The translations under genes were made by a program, and so were the position numbers. Below the pieces are notes generated by a model, which saw only the letters and a list, made by a program, of their open reading frames with translations, made no database searches and was not told the origin of the DNA. A DNA stretch of 64,000 bases from Ectocarpus siliculosus. Lineage: Eukaryota; Sar; Phaeophyceae; Ectocarpales; Ectocarpaceae. The DNA is taken from assembly GCA_000310025.1 (NCBI GenBank), contig FN649729.1, forward strand, positions 3,952,964 through 4,016,963. Direction: 5' to 3'. Numbering within the stretch: position 1 is the first letter of the stretch; every line of letters begins with the position of its first letter. Below are positions 33,901-43,303 of this stretch, in pieces.

Positions 33901-35168
33901 CAGGCGACATCTGAAGTTGCCCTAGCTTCTCCATGACAGCCGACAGCACCTTGCTTTGCTCCTCGAGCCTCGTGGACAGCTCCGCCACGCGCGTGTCGAT
34001 CGTGGTTCCGCCGCCTTCGCTCGCTGGAGTGTCGCCAGGCATAATCTCCGCAAAGGGGCTCCTTCGAAGGAAACTCTAGAGTATTCGTCAACCCTAAGTG
34101 GTATGCCCTTGTTGTCTTTGTAGAGATTGTAGTGCTTGATGTTTAGATGCTTGTTATCTCTCACACCCGGTTGGGGGGAAAGAGCAGGGAGTGCCACGCG
34201 CACGCCAGCTGACAGCAGCTGGCGTGGGGGCTCCGCACAATCATTCTCTGGTCGTACTACCCAACGCATACCTATGTGCAGTGCACCTGAAACTGTCATC
34301 TCGTCTACAGATCCGACTACATACGCACTCACACGAACAATACGTAGGTACACAATCAGCAAGGTTGAAAAAATCCTACACTATGTATGTACATACATTG
34401 GTGTCTCGGATATATGTACTTTGTTGCTGTATGTTTTGCATCTAGGTGCAGTGGTAGTAGAACACGCATGTATGTGGCAAAAATTTGTCTGCTTCAACTT
34501 TGCGGGGCGGGCGGTCGAACACGGTTTGATGGCTTACCACATGATGTGTACACTCGTGACACTTCAAAATGTAGACACGCGCCAAAAAGAGACGGCAAAA
34601 ACAAACGCGAACAAAAAACTGCTGTGTACCTGCTGGAATGTACTCAGAAAAACCCACTGCCACATAGACTACAAGTACATGCAGCACAGTATTTGAAAAT
34701 ATAATTGTTTGTGCAGAGTCTGCAGGGGCTCACCGGTTGCCCGCTGCCAATAGCGAACGAGTTGTAGATGTTCAGCGAGCCTTTGGCGGCGTCTTCTCGT
34801 TGTCTCTTTCCTCGATTCGGGGCCCCGCGCGCCGCCGGAGCTGCTGCTGCTGCTGCTGCTGCGCTTGACCGCTTTCCGGATGCAGACGACGCGACAGCGT
34901 GCTCTGAAGACAATGTAGGGCGAGCGCTGTTGATGATGCCCGAGATGTCTCCATCAACCTGCGTGGTCCAATCTTCTTCCGAGAACACGCCGCCGCTGCT
35001 TCTCAGGTCCCACGCTACATCGAAGGCCTCCCAGTGTTCGCTTGTGAGAGAGTTGCCCTCCCTCACGTGTTTCTTGATCACCTCGTACTGTCGCTCAAGG
35101 ATCATGCCCTTAGCTTTGAGTGCTGAGAGCTTCTGGAGCTCCCTCAACGTCGCCAAGGGCAGCGACAT
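27978..35168 (-). CDS. pogo-like DDE transposase with N-terminal C2H2 finger (3 exons)
   Basis: Exon 1 35168-34734 (ATG start, 145 codons, phase-0 donor CCG|GTGAGC; contains a poly-Ala run). Exon 2 30724-28798 (acceptor TCGGCAG, donor CGTG|GTAAGT, phase 1). Exon 3 starts 28637 after TTGCAG and is split by a MITE at 28184-28387; stop at 27978. Exon 2 has a C2H2 finger (CPHCPTTFVNAQGLGLHMKT then NH), two HTH-like blocks (MKVPRTNISKWVK; RWMQKWAKRHK) and a DDD core: FDVDQVPLPFV, LLMDNLHAQTT, ELQPVDAGAGRF. It would cut and paste elements with CAGATGGCGCC ends at TA. A C6 run at 28447-28452 changes frame in exon 3, and the MITE breaks the C-terminus, so the protein may end early. The catalytic part is intact. 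Confidence 0.75.
28184..28387. mobile_element. MITE with CAGATGGCGCC ends inside transposase exon 3 (204 bp)
   Basis: Flanked by TA (28182-28183, 28388-28389); ends CAGATGGCGCCCGCACTTAA / mirror; nearly identical to 24341-24547. Its right end shares GGCTCAAAAAATCCAAAACT with the right end of the host transposon. Removing it rejoins an open frame across FDYRVQL and DLDQSTRS. Confidence 0.88.
30761..31018 (-). repeat. 3' LTR of the non-autonomous LTR element
   Basis: Minus-strand TGTTCGTGTGAGTGCG...GGGTTGACGAATA. Same length as the other copy; ends in TA rather than CA. Confidence 0.9.
31019..32176 (-). other. interior of the LTR element, 3' part, no coding seen
   Basis: Non-coding. Contains a two-copy repeat of about 110 bp at 31935-32030 and 32045-32135 (CTGGTACATGGGTCCACACC, then GGAAATGTCACCTACA). 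Confidence 0.45.
32177..32720 (-). repeat. 115-bp tandem repeat, about 4.7 copies
   Basis: Units start near 32181, 32297, 32412, 32527 and 32641, each reading TGATACACC(G/T)GGTCCTGTG, then a CAGCCGACACGCT(G/A)GATACT word, then GTTTTCATCG and GCTGCATCCC. Spacing is 114-116 bp, not a multiple of three, and stops occur in all frames, so this is not coding. It resembles variable repeat regions in the 3' part of some LTR elements. Confidence 0.8.
33161..34042 (-). CDS. gag-like protein of the non-autonomous LTR element
   Basis: The ATG (34042) lies 40 bp inside the 5' LTR end. The 293-codon frame begins MPGDTPASEGGG, has a coiled-coil-like stretch (VAELSTRLEEQSKVLSAVME), then long Gly/Ala/Pro-rich text. 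It ends in a basic region with RGHNYERPVG. The layout (short leader, helix, low-complexity rest) resembles the Copia-2 gag at 12665, which begins MSGPAGDHVDDPPPGD and has a similar early helix. No CCHC motif is seen. It is the only substantial frame in the element and could help pack its RNA into particles made by a related element. Confidence 0.6.
   Translation of the reverse strand: MPGDTPASEGGGTTIDTRVAELSTRLEEQSKVLSAVMEKLGQLQMSPARAAGAEEGESSGAGNAAGRGGAAPGTRFGVPPGGVGGVGSPGHPSAAPPLGSNAQGFWMQGVMDKMSSLLQAITDCGSRGGPGGAGRRAASCGGIVGISPPGSCLSELHAVAGVRTDDAAGRESSSRSGTEGVPVRAFDVPANGGFGGFQTIDFLCTVGSSSKGAAGGSLTAPGTRDEVSGGGAWRVILRGHNYERPVGTGPVTRQQRGGGVGGGVAGGTTHEPVDRGKSTRSGRTGGLQSWRFW
34082..34339 (-). 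repeat. 5' LTR of the non-autonomous LTR element
   Basis: Identical in appearance to 30761-31018. Next to ATACG at 34340-34344. Confidence 0.9.
34345..34733 (-). other. transposase intron 1, right part
   Basis: Non-coding remainder of the intron; original intron length without the LTR element would be about 425 bp. Confidence 0.6.
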
Positions 35169-37202
35169 GATCGCCAAGGGCTTGTTGCGTGGCACGCACC
35201 CGAGGCCGCAGACACGCGCAGATTTGCGCAGATAGCAAGGGGGTACAGCGGTGCAATACTACCCCCACCCCTCCGGTCCGCTTGTTTTCGCCACCCACCC
35301 CCCTGTTCTGTAAAAAAATATGTACTGGGAGGGGGGGGGGTGGCTACCCGCCGAAGTTCTTATCTTCCAGCTAAGGTATGTAATGGACCCCGTTCTTACC
35401 TTGACCTCGAGTTGGACACCTCAATACGGGTTCTTGTTCTTATGTCACGTCAGAACTGAGCACCTGTTCTTATGGCCAAGTTCTTAAGTTTTGGATTTTT
35501 TGAGCCTCATGTTCTTAACTGCTATGTTCTTAAGTGCGGGCGCCATCTGTATACCCACGCCATTCTCGGACAAAAGTGGGTACTCGAAAATCCAGCGCGC
35601 GCGCACTCCATAGGCGACCCCCACACGACCCAGAACCCCATGCTGACACCTGGGCGACACAGCCAGGGACCATACACAGCACGGGCATCGATTTTTTCCC
35701 ACTTTTAGGCACACCTTTGGCCCTAATACCGCCGACGCGCGCAAGGCCTCACCAGAGTGCCCACTTATGTCCGACATCGCGGTGGGTATACCCACCGGCG
35801 TCGATCAATTTTTTCATGTACCCACTTGTGTCTGTATTTTGACCCACTTTTGTCCAAATTGTACCCACTTTTGTCCACGTACGGACGGCGGAAATCGAGC
35901 GGAAATCGACCTCCACGTCACCGCACGGCAGAACATTGAATAGCCTCGGAACGTCTCAGAACCTCCCAACACCGTATCCATGGCATCTTTCCTATCCATG
36001 GTTGCCGACTGCGGACCGACCATGGAGGAACATGTCAGAAACATGCCAGACCCCTTCGGTATCAGCACGGGAAGATACCAGGCACGGGAAGATACCCGCG
36101 GCAAGCCCGGCAAGCAGCACACTATCGGCACGCCACAAATAAATGCGTGACACACAACGGACAACACAACCAACGGTGCAGGGCCTCGACATGCCACTTC
36201 TGCCGTGACGAGTCGGTGTGCACTCGTCGTGGTGGTTGGTATTGTTGTGTGTGTGTTGTTGCTGTTTGCGCGTCTTTTTGTTCTTTATGCGCGACCCGTT
36301 GGTTGTGTTGTCCGTTGTGTGTCACGCATTTATTTGTGTCGTGCTGATAGTGCGCTGCTTGCCGGGCTTGCCGCGGGTATCTTCCCGTGCCGGTACCGAA
36401 GGGGTCTGGCATGTTTCTGACATGTTCCTCCATGGTCGGTCCGCAGTCGGCAACCATGGATAGGAAAGATGCCATGGATACGGTGTTGGGAGGTTCTAAG
36501 ACGTTCCGAGGCTATTCAATGTTCTGCCGTGCGGTGACGTGGAGGTCGATTTCCGCTCGATTTCTGCCTCCGTACGTGGACAAAAGTGGGTACAATTTGG
36601 ACAAAAGTGGGTCAAAGTACAGACACAAGTGGGTACATGAAAAAATCGTTGACGCCGCGGTGGGTATACCTACCCACCGCGATGTCGGACATAAGTGGGC
36701 ACTCTGGTGAGGCCTTGCGCGCATCGGCGGTATTAGGGCCAAATGTGTGCCTAAAAGTAGGGAAAAATCGATGCCCGTGCTGTGTATGGTCCCTGGCTGT
36801 GTCGCCCAGGTGTCAGCATGGGGTTTTGAGTCGTGTGTGGGTCGCCTATGCAGTGCGCGCGCGCTGGATTTTCGAGTACCCACTTTTGTCCGAGAATGGC
36901 GTGGGTATACCCACTTGTGTCTATTTCCCAACGCGATTCATATTTTTGGCCGACGCTATCATGTGCATACAAAAAGTTGTTACACCACACAGCATTCGGC
37001 GCTCTTCATCATATTTCGGCGCTCTTCGTGATGAGGTATGAATCATGCCCACGTTGTATGAACCAACACGATTTCTGTCACAGGAAAATCACACAACAAC
37101 CAAGCAACCATGCAACATTTGTTGTGCTCTATGTAAGGCTTTCGCACCAACTTTCTTTGCCCCTCCCTGCGCTGTTGAATGACTCAGAAAATGAACAGAT
37201 CT

Positions 37203-37536
37203 TAAGGACACAGGCTTCCCTCGTTGGGGGGGAGGCCCAGGTCGCAGTAGTCTTTTCCCACTACTAAGGGCTGGCAGTTCTCTTCGTCGAGATTTAGAGA
37301 GGAGAGGGTCTCAGAAGAGAGAGACAAGAGAGAGTGCGCCGCCGAAGGGGCAAGGGAGACCAAGCCCGAGGGTCTCGGATTCCCAAGCTCCACAGGTGGC
37401 GCCAAGAGGGCCGCATCCACAGTCGGGTCTCTTGCTGATCAACCATCAGTAAGATCCTCCGTTCGGATCGTATCTTGGTCCTACTTTTGTATGTGCAACA
37501 ACAATGGTTACAGCACTTCTACACCTGTCATCCACA
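37203..37536 (-). repeat. 3' LTR of Gypsy-2
   Basis: One visible difference from the 5' LTR (CTTTTCCC against CGTTTCCC), so insertion is very recent. Confidence 0.95.
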
Positions 37537-38415
37537 TCACCCCCCCCTTTATGCGCCACAAATTCATCTTTGCTAAGGATGTATTTTGGCGTTCCTAGAG
37601 GCCTTGGACGATATACATGGAAACAGGTGTTGGAAGTTTTGTCATACTGTGTTGCAACATCTTCAACCGTGTCTGAGTCAGATTTTCCTTGTTGAGAAAA
37701 CACGAGTTCGTCAAGCTCAGTTGAAGATGTGGTCCATAGCAAAAGTACAGAAATCAAACTAAAAATAAAAGATGCTTTATCTCCTGCATGATTCTGACAG
37801 AAAAGAATTTCTTCCGTTCAGATATATTCTAGGGTGGCCATACCCAGATTGTGTTCACGCAGTTGAATAGCAAACATGGTTTCAGCTACAAAACAGTTTG
37901 AAACTGATAGCTTAATATACCATGCCTGGGAAAAAAAAAAAAAAAAATTGGCTACAAAACAGTTTACCGATGTCACGGAAACTGGTAACTCATTTTACTC
38001 ATGCACTGTTCGTCATCGCACGCGTGGATCAGGCGCTTGCTGGATGATGGTGCAAAAATAACAAAATGTCGCAAAATGACAAACAATCACGGAAAATTGG
38101 TCGCGTGGCCAACCGTGTTAATATCTTGATTCCGTCTTTTTACTTGAATGGATCTTCGTCGAAAACTCACTCAAGATATAGCCGAGAACCAAGGAGTGGA
38201 CACAACGTAAACGGGGGCCGGTGAAATCGATCTGTCGTTCGCTTGTTGAAACCGTAAAACGTATCCACACGTCGCGTGGTTTCCGTTGGTTTCTGGAACA
38301 AAGCTGACAGCAACAAAAAGTCATAAGACTCTCTCCTCGCCAGTGTTTTCCCAAGAACACTGAAAATAAAATAAAATAGGGTGTACCAAAAAATGTACAA
38401 AAACCCCTTTCACCG
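37537..38415 (-). other. Gypsy-2 3' non-coding region
   Basis: Begins with the polypurine tract (37537-37550 as its complement). No envelope-like frame or other gene seen; A-rich run at 37929-37946. Confidence 0.5.
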
Positions 38416-38826
38416 TCACTATCTCCATGTCCCGAGGGTATGGAAAAAGATAGTGTTAACGTGTCATTACTATCTCCATGTCACAAGGATATGGAAAAAT
38501 ATAGTGTTAACGTGTCATTACTATCTCCATGTCACAAGGATATGGAAAAAGATAGTGTTAACGTGTCATTACTATCTCCATGTCACAAGGATATGGAAAA
38601 AAATGGTGTTAACATGTCATTACTATCTCCATGTCACAAGGATATGGAAAAAGATAGTGTTAACGTGTCATTACTATCTCCATGTCACAAGGATATGGAA
38701 AAAGATAGTGTTAACATGTCATTACTATCTCCATGTCACAAGGATATGGAAAAAGATAGTGTTAACGTGTCATTACTATCTCCATGTCACAAGGACATGG
38801 AAAAAGATAGTTTTAACTCGTCCCCA
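38416..38826. repeat. 51-bp minisatellite, 8 copies, in Gypsy-2
   Basis: The unit contains ACTATCTCCATGTCACAAGG followed by ATATGGAAAAAGATAGTGTT and AACGTGTCATT. Copies differ at one to four bases, with the outer copies most diverged. Within each unit CTATCTCCATGTC is nearly the inverse of GACATGGAAAAAGATAG, so each unit could form a hairpin. As 51 is a multiple of three, all copies stay open in more than one frame on the plus strand, but that strand is antisense to the element. No evidence it is translated. Confidence 0.9.
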
Positions 38827-38925
38827 TGTCGTTAAAAATAAAACTTAACATAAAAATGAAACAAATTTGAGCCGCAGAACAACAGCAGATAAAAATTTTG
38901 AGCGCTCTATATCTGGCAATGTTGC

Positions 38926-41900
38926 TCACTTCCTTGCTTCGGTACGTCTTCGCTTCCTAGTTCGGCAGGGTGATGCTTCGTCCCCCTGCTTGTTGAGGGT
39001 GCGAACCGAAGTTGTTTTAGGAGGCGCGATAATATCCAAACCACAACGGATTCGGTATGCAGCTATCATTTCTTGACATTGTGGTACCTCATCTGCGCGG
39101 TATTCGAGGTCTGACTCCGGGCCATACCCTCGAAGACGCAAACGGTATCGGTAATTAAACGGAGTCCTCGGACCCCGACCACTTTTGTGGCTTACCACTT
39201 TGTCTACAACATAAGACTCAATTCTTGGTTGGGCCTCATCAGGGTGGTCGATAGCGGGTAACGGAATCTGTCGCCCTAAAAAGAACTCAGCGAGTTTATC
39301 AACGTCGGGCGCAGGCGGTGTTTTCCTCGCAAAATATCGTTTAATATGGGCTAGGTGAACCGAAACTTCTCGAGTTTCTTTGGGGCGTCTCACTCGGTAT
39401 ACTACGGGTGATAGTTGCGAGCAGACGACGTATGGTCCCCGCCAAGGTAACAGCAATTTCGGGTTGGGGCCATCGGAATCCTGATATGGTCTGTATACCA
39501 GTACTTGATCGCCAGGTTTAAACACGGGAATCGGTCTCAGTTTTGAATTACTCGCCGCTTGCTTTTGTGTACGTTCCGTTAAGTTTCGGCGCGCTAATTC
39601 GAAAGCAATTTGTAAATTTTCCCGCGTGTCCTTCGCTAGTTCTTCGGTATTGGCTGTTGTTCCTACATGAGGAATACCGAGAATGATATCGACAGGTAGT
39701 CGTGGTTGTCTGCCAAACATGAGGAAAAATGGAGTTTCATGCATGGTAGCACTAAAAGAAGTGTTATGCGCCAGTTGTATGAAAGGTAGTAGCGATGCCC
39801 AGTTATCACGCTTCATTGAACTATGCATGGCAAGCATTGCGTGCATCGTTGAATGTAGTCGTTCCGACACAGAATTCCCTTGCGGACGATATGGTGTTGT
39901 GCGGGTTTTCTTGTAGTTCAGAATACTCTGTAACTGGTGGATTACACTATTCTCAAATTCAGGCCCTTGATCAGAATGCAACATCTCAGGCGGTCCAAAA
40001 ATGCCTATGATGCGGTCAATGATAGCCTGAGCAACTATGACAGCTGATTTATTCGGAATCGGAGTCAACACGGTGAATCGGGTTAGATGGTCCATCATGG
40101 ATAGGACATATTTGCATCGTACGCCGGCGGCTGACATCGATTCGCTCTTGTATTCAACTAAGTCCACTGAAACTCGCTCAAACGGTCGTTGTACTGGTAC
40201 GTGTCCAGTTGGCAGTTTGGTGCGATTGTGCGCGGTTTTCCGACGTTGGCATGCTTGGCACTCCTGACACCAAGTGCGAACGTCACAACTCATGTTCGGC
40301 CACCAATATTTTTGGCGGATCTTGTCATAAGTCGGTCTAGATGCTAGGTGACCTCCGGACAAAACGTGATCATGGTAAGCGTGCAAAACTAAGCCCGTGA
40401 GAGCTTGTGGCAATACTAACTGATCAGTGAAAGTACTCCGTTTCCTGAGGTAACCTGGTAAATACGATTTGAACAGCAATCCGTCTCGTACAAAAAAATA
40501 GGACATGGTTGTTGCTGTTTCGTTGTCCGGGACTCGTGCGTTTTCCCCCACAAGATAGTCGATGTATTTCCCATACTCGGCTGCTTGTTTCTTTCGCAAG
40601 ATGTCTCGGTTCATCGTTTCAAAAACGTTGGTCGCGCTGATGTAAACCGAATTAATGGTAAACAATTCGCGATCACTTTGCACTGGTTTCAAATTTTCCA
40701 GGCGGTCTGCGGCCACTTGACAAGGTCTGTTCGGTACAGCTACATGCAAAGCAGGATCCTTGGGGACATTCCTACAAATCGGTGTTAGTTTCGGGGCTTC
40801 TAAGTGTTGCTGGTTCTCAAAAGCAAACAACCGAGATAAGGTGTCCGGAACAACGTGTAACCTCCCCGGCTTGTGTCGCACGGTAAAGGCAAACGACTGC
40901 AGAGCGATAGCCCACCTAGTCAGCATATTTGAAGTGTCCTGCATGGTGTACAAGTATCTCAACGCAGCATGGTCCGTCACAACTTCAAAATGTCTGCCCC
41001 ATAAATAGGGCCGCCAGTGCTGCATTGCTAGTACGACGGCGTAACATTCTTTCATGGTTGGGGAATAGTGGCGCTGAGCATTGTTGAATCGTTGGCTGAA
41101 ATACGCAATAATGTTGAGGTCATCTCCTGTTTGCTGCGCAAGGAAAGCTCCAGCACCTGCTTCGCTGGCATCCACGTGCACGACGAAGTCTTTTGTAAAA
41201 TCGGGAAAGTGTAAAATAGGTGCTTCCGTGAGCAGTCGTTTGACTGTCGCAAACGCCTCATCATGTTCGTTTCGCCAACGTTTTGCAATCGATTTTACGT
41301 GCTCTTTTTTAGTGAGGTCTACCAACGGCGCTACCACCGTGGACAAATCTGGGAGAAATTTCCTCACAAAATATTATGCCTAAAACTGAACGGAGTTCTT
41401 TGATCGTTTTAGGAGCGGGCAGGTCAACAATAGCTTTAATGCGGTCGTCTCCGATTCGAATTCCTTTCGCAGACAAAATGTGACCTAAATATTTTACTTC
41501 CCTTGGCCCGAATTGTACCTTGGAAGGTTTCAATGTGAGCCCTGCGGCTTGAAGGGCTTGAAATGTATTTTCTAACAATGTTAGATGACTTTCCCAAGTC
41601 GAACTACAGCAAATGATGTCGTCCATGTAAACAAGGAGGCCACTTCGGGGTCCAAAATGTGTAAATAAATGCTAATGACATCATGCGAGCAAATAAAAAC
41701 GGGGCGTTCGAAATTCCAAAAGGGAGACGTTTAAAAACCCATTTTCCTTTTTGAGTTACAAAGGCGGTCTTCTCTTGCTCCGCTGCTGCAACGGGTATCT
41801 GGTGGTACGCGCTCTGCACGTCACACACAGTGATAAACTTTGCTCCACCTACTGTATCAATGTGGGCATTAATATCGGGCATAGGCCACGACTTTCGGAT

Positions 41901-42033
41901 TAAACTCTTATGAATGGTACCGCGATAATCCACACAGAATCGAGCCCCTGAGAAAACAAGATCTTTGGGTAGGTCTGCGGGTTTTAAGACGAACTGAGCA
42001 GACGTACCCGTAGTGTGCGCTGACGGGTGTTCA
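38926..42033 (-). pseudogene. Gypsy-2 Pol: RT, RNase H, integrase, frameshifted
   Basis: RT starts abruptly at AQFVLKPADLP with RFCVDYRGTIHKS, CDVQSAYHQIPVA, FKRLPFGISNAP and the catalytic VYMDDIICCSS, then VKYLGHILSAKGI. RNase H: VHVDASEAGAGAFLAQQ, KECYAVVLAMQHW, DHAALRYL. Integrase: zinc-binding HDHVLSGGH...CQECQAC and the DDE core SVDLVEYKS, LHSDQGPEFEN, GNSVSERLH. A chromo-like end region follows (VYRVRRP, YRYRLRLRGYG). Two shifts, at A4 runs on the plus strand (41654-41657 and 41368-41371), break the polyprotein. The final 813-codon frame (41367-38926) is intact. The missing RT start shows the internal deletion joins gag directly to RT. Confidence 0.9.
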
Positions 42034-42841
42034 TCAGCGCGCACAGTAGAGTGTGTAGGTGAGGCATTCGACATCACTATATAATAGAGGGTCGCTAGTC
42101 CTGCTGGTGTTGTCGATTTCTCGTGGGGTCTCTACGGATTGCGGAGAAAAATCGTTTACTAATTGCCGAGACGAGATAGGTGACTGCTGTGAAGCAAAAT
42201 TAGATGGTATGCTGTTGTCACGCCGGAGGTTCGGGCGGGCACTACCCTCGCTACCAACGTTGGGTTCGTGTCGGACAGCAGGCATGCTACCACCTACAGT
42301 AATCACCTTTCGCGAGTTGGCGGGCAGTACAATGGACATGAGCCATTCGGGAGGTTCGGTTCCATCACGGTGGTGCTCTTTCAGCATCTCCACAATGGGT
42401 GCGCCAGCCGGAGACGTAAGAACCTCGGGCTCCTCATCTTCGGGTTCCTCCTCATCTGCCCAACGCCCCTGCTGCTGCCGGCCGGCGGCAGGAGGAACAT
42501 CCTCATACTCGTCTCCACTCTCGCCGTCGTCAAACGTGTCGCGCTCACCGGAATCACCGCCATCTTCACCGCCGCTGGTGGCACTCGCGCGGTCGGCACC
42601 CTCAGGGTCATCCGACTTTTCCTCAAGAAGGCTGCTATCACCCGAGGGGCGTGAAGCCGGCACGCGTTCCGAGGGTGTCCCACGCCGCTAGCGGGGTTGT
42701 CGGGTGTTTGGAGGCGAGGCGTTGCTTGAGCTGATCTAGCTCAGCCTCCAGCTCAAGGCGGCGTTGCTGCTCCTTGAGGCTCTTTTCCTCCGCCGCGTCC
42801 GCCTTGTCGCGAGCGCGTTGCACGGCTGATTTTTTCGGCAT
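42034..42841 (-). pseudogene. Gypsy-2 gag N-terminal part, truncated
   Basis: The ATG (42841) lies 55 bp after the 5' LTR. It begins MPKKSAVQRARDKADAAEEK with a strong coiled coil (EEKSLKEQQRRLELEAELDQ) and WDTLGTRAG. After a frame change near 42660 it continues with an acidic region (SDDPEGADRAS, DEEEPEDEEPEV). The frame ends near 42034 and RT follows at once, without zinc knuckle or protease. Gag would form the particle; this copy could only do so in part. Confidence 0.65.
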
Positions 42842-42895
42842 CTCTTACCTCTACCTCCAGTACCAGCAGAGTATCTTTTAATTCGTCGACGCCAA

Positions 42896-43229
42896 TAAGG
42901 ACACAGGCTTCCCTCGTTGGGGGGGAGGCCCAGGTCGCAGTAGTCGTTTCCCACTACTAAGGGCTGGCAGTTCTCTTCGTCGAGATTTAGAGAGGAGAGG
43001 GTCTCAGAAGAGAGAGACAAGAGAGAGTGCGCCGCCGAAGGGGCAAGGGAGACCAAGCCCGAGGGTCTCGGATTCCCAAGCTCCACAGGTGGCGCCAAGA
43101 GGGCCGCATCCACAGTCGGGTCTCTTGCTGATCAACCATCAGTAAGATCCTCCGTTCGGATCGTATCTTGGTCCTACTTTTGTATGTGCAACAACAATGG
43201 TTACAGCACTTCTACACCTGTCATCCACA
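42896..43229 (-). repeat. 5' LTR of Gypsy-2
   Basis: See the element entry; flanked on the right by ATCT and then by arm A sequence. Confidence 0.95.
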
Positions 43230-43303
43230 ATCTACTTCAACAAAAAACGCTGCTCATACATGTATGCATGTGTTCATCGCCTTCTCTTTTTGTGATCAAA
43301 CAG

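Larger units (their letters stand above)
30761..34339 (-). mobile_element. non-autonomous LTR retrotransposon in intron 1 of the transposase gene
   Basis: Two 258-bp LTRs (30761-31018 and 34082-34339) are practically identical. They are flanked by ATACG twice (30756-30760, 34340-34344). On the minus strand the LTRs run TGTTCG...CGAATA, and a GGGAGGG tract sits right before the 3' LTR (31019-31027). The interior of about 3.1 kb has only a gag-like frame next to the 5' LTR and tandem repeats; no protease, RT, RNase H or integrase. It must use proteins of another element, probably copia-like by its TGTTCG end and 5-bp duplication. It lies between a good donor (34733) and acceptor (30725), so the transposase could still be spliced. 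Confidence 0.88.
27528..35549 (-). mobile_element. pogo-like DNA transposon with a transposase gene, carrying two nested insertions
   Basis: Ends CAGATGGCGCCCGCACTT and mirror, bounded by TA (27526-27527, 35550-35551). The flanks rejoin as GACACAAGTGGGTATACCCA, the uninterrupted sequence of the palindromic family at 54539-54558, which proves the insertion. Net of the LTR element (30761-34339) and MITE (28184-28387) it is about 4.2 kb. Subterminal regions contain many GTTCTTA/TAAGAAC words, probable transposase-binding sites. A three-exon transposase lies on the minus strand. Confidence 0.9.
27506..36929. mobile_element. palindromic DNA element with 9-bp target duplication (MULE-like), copy 1
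   Basis: The ends are GGGAAATGGACACAAGTGGG at the left and the mirror (with one change) at the right. They are flanked by AACGCGATT twice (27497-27505 and 36930-36938), and the empty site with one AACGCGATT is seen in arm B (51588-51596, minus strand). Without the nested pogo-like element it is about 1.4 kb and almost wholly self-complementary: 35552-36175 against 36305-36929. It contains about a dozen copies of GGACA(A/C)AAGTGGGTA in both directions. A 9-bp duplication and long inverted ends are hallmarks of Mutator-like elements; no transposase is present, so that family call is inference. Confidence 0.85.
37203..43229 (-). mobile_element. Gypsy-2: young Ty3/gypsy element, internally deleted
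   Basis: 334-bp LTRs at 37203-37536 and 42896-43229 differ at a single base (T/G at about 37253/42946). The 4-bp target duplication is ATCT (37199-37202, 43230-43233), and arm B shows the empty site AACAGATCTACTTCAAC (51325-51341, minus strand). On the minus strand the LTR runs TGTGGATGACAG...GTGTCCTTA, followed by a TTGGCG primer-binding site; AAAGGGGGGGGTGA precedes the 3' LTR. Gag N-terminus, RT, RNase H and integrase are present, but gag C-terminus, protease and RT N-terminus are missing. A 51-bp minisatellite lies downstream of pol. Confidence 0.95.

Noticed and set aside
28184-35549. Left end of the pogo-like element placed at 28184 rather than 27528
   Set aside because: The MITE explains both ends at 28184-28387 with its own TA duplication, and only 27528 restores the GTGGGTATACCCAC target when paired with 35549.
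35814-36931. Several open frames of 100-150 codons in the palindromic elements
   Set aside because: They are mirrored by the palindrome, have no motif and occur equally on both strands and in both copies.
38416-38826. CRISPR-like array
   Set aside because: Units are contiguous 51-bp repeats without unique spacers, inside a eukaryotic retrotransposon.
38440-38835. Repeat protein of 17-residue units
   Set aside because: Open on the strand opposite to the element's genes and open in two frames only because the unit is a multiple of three; no start context or flanking coding sequence.
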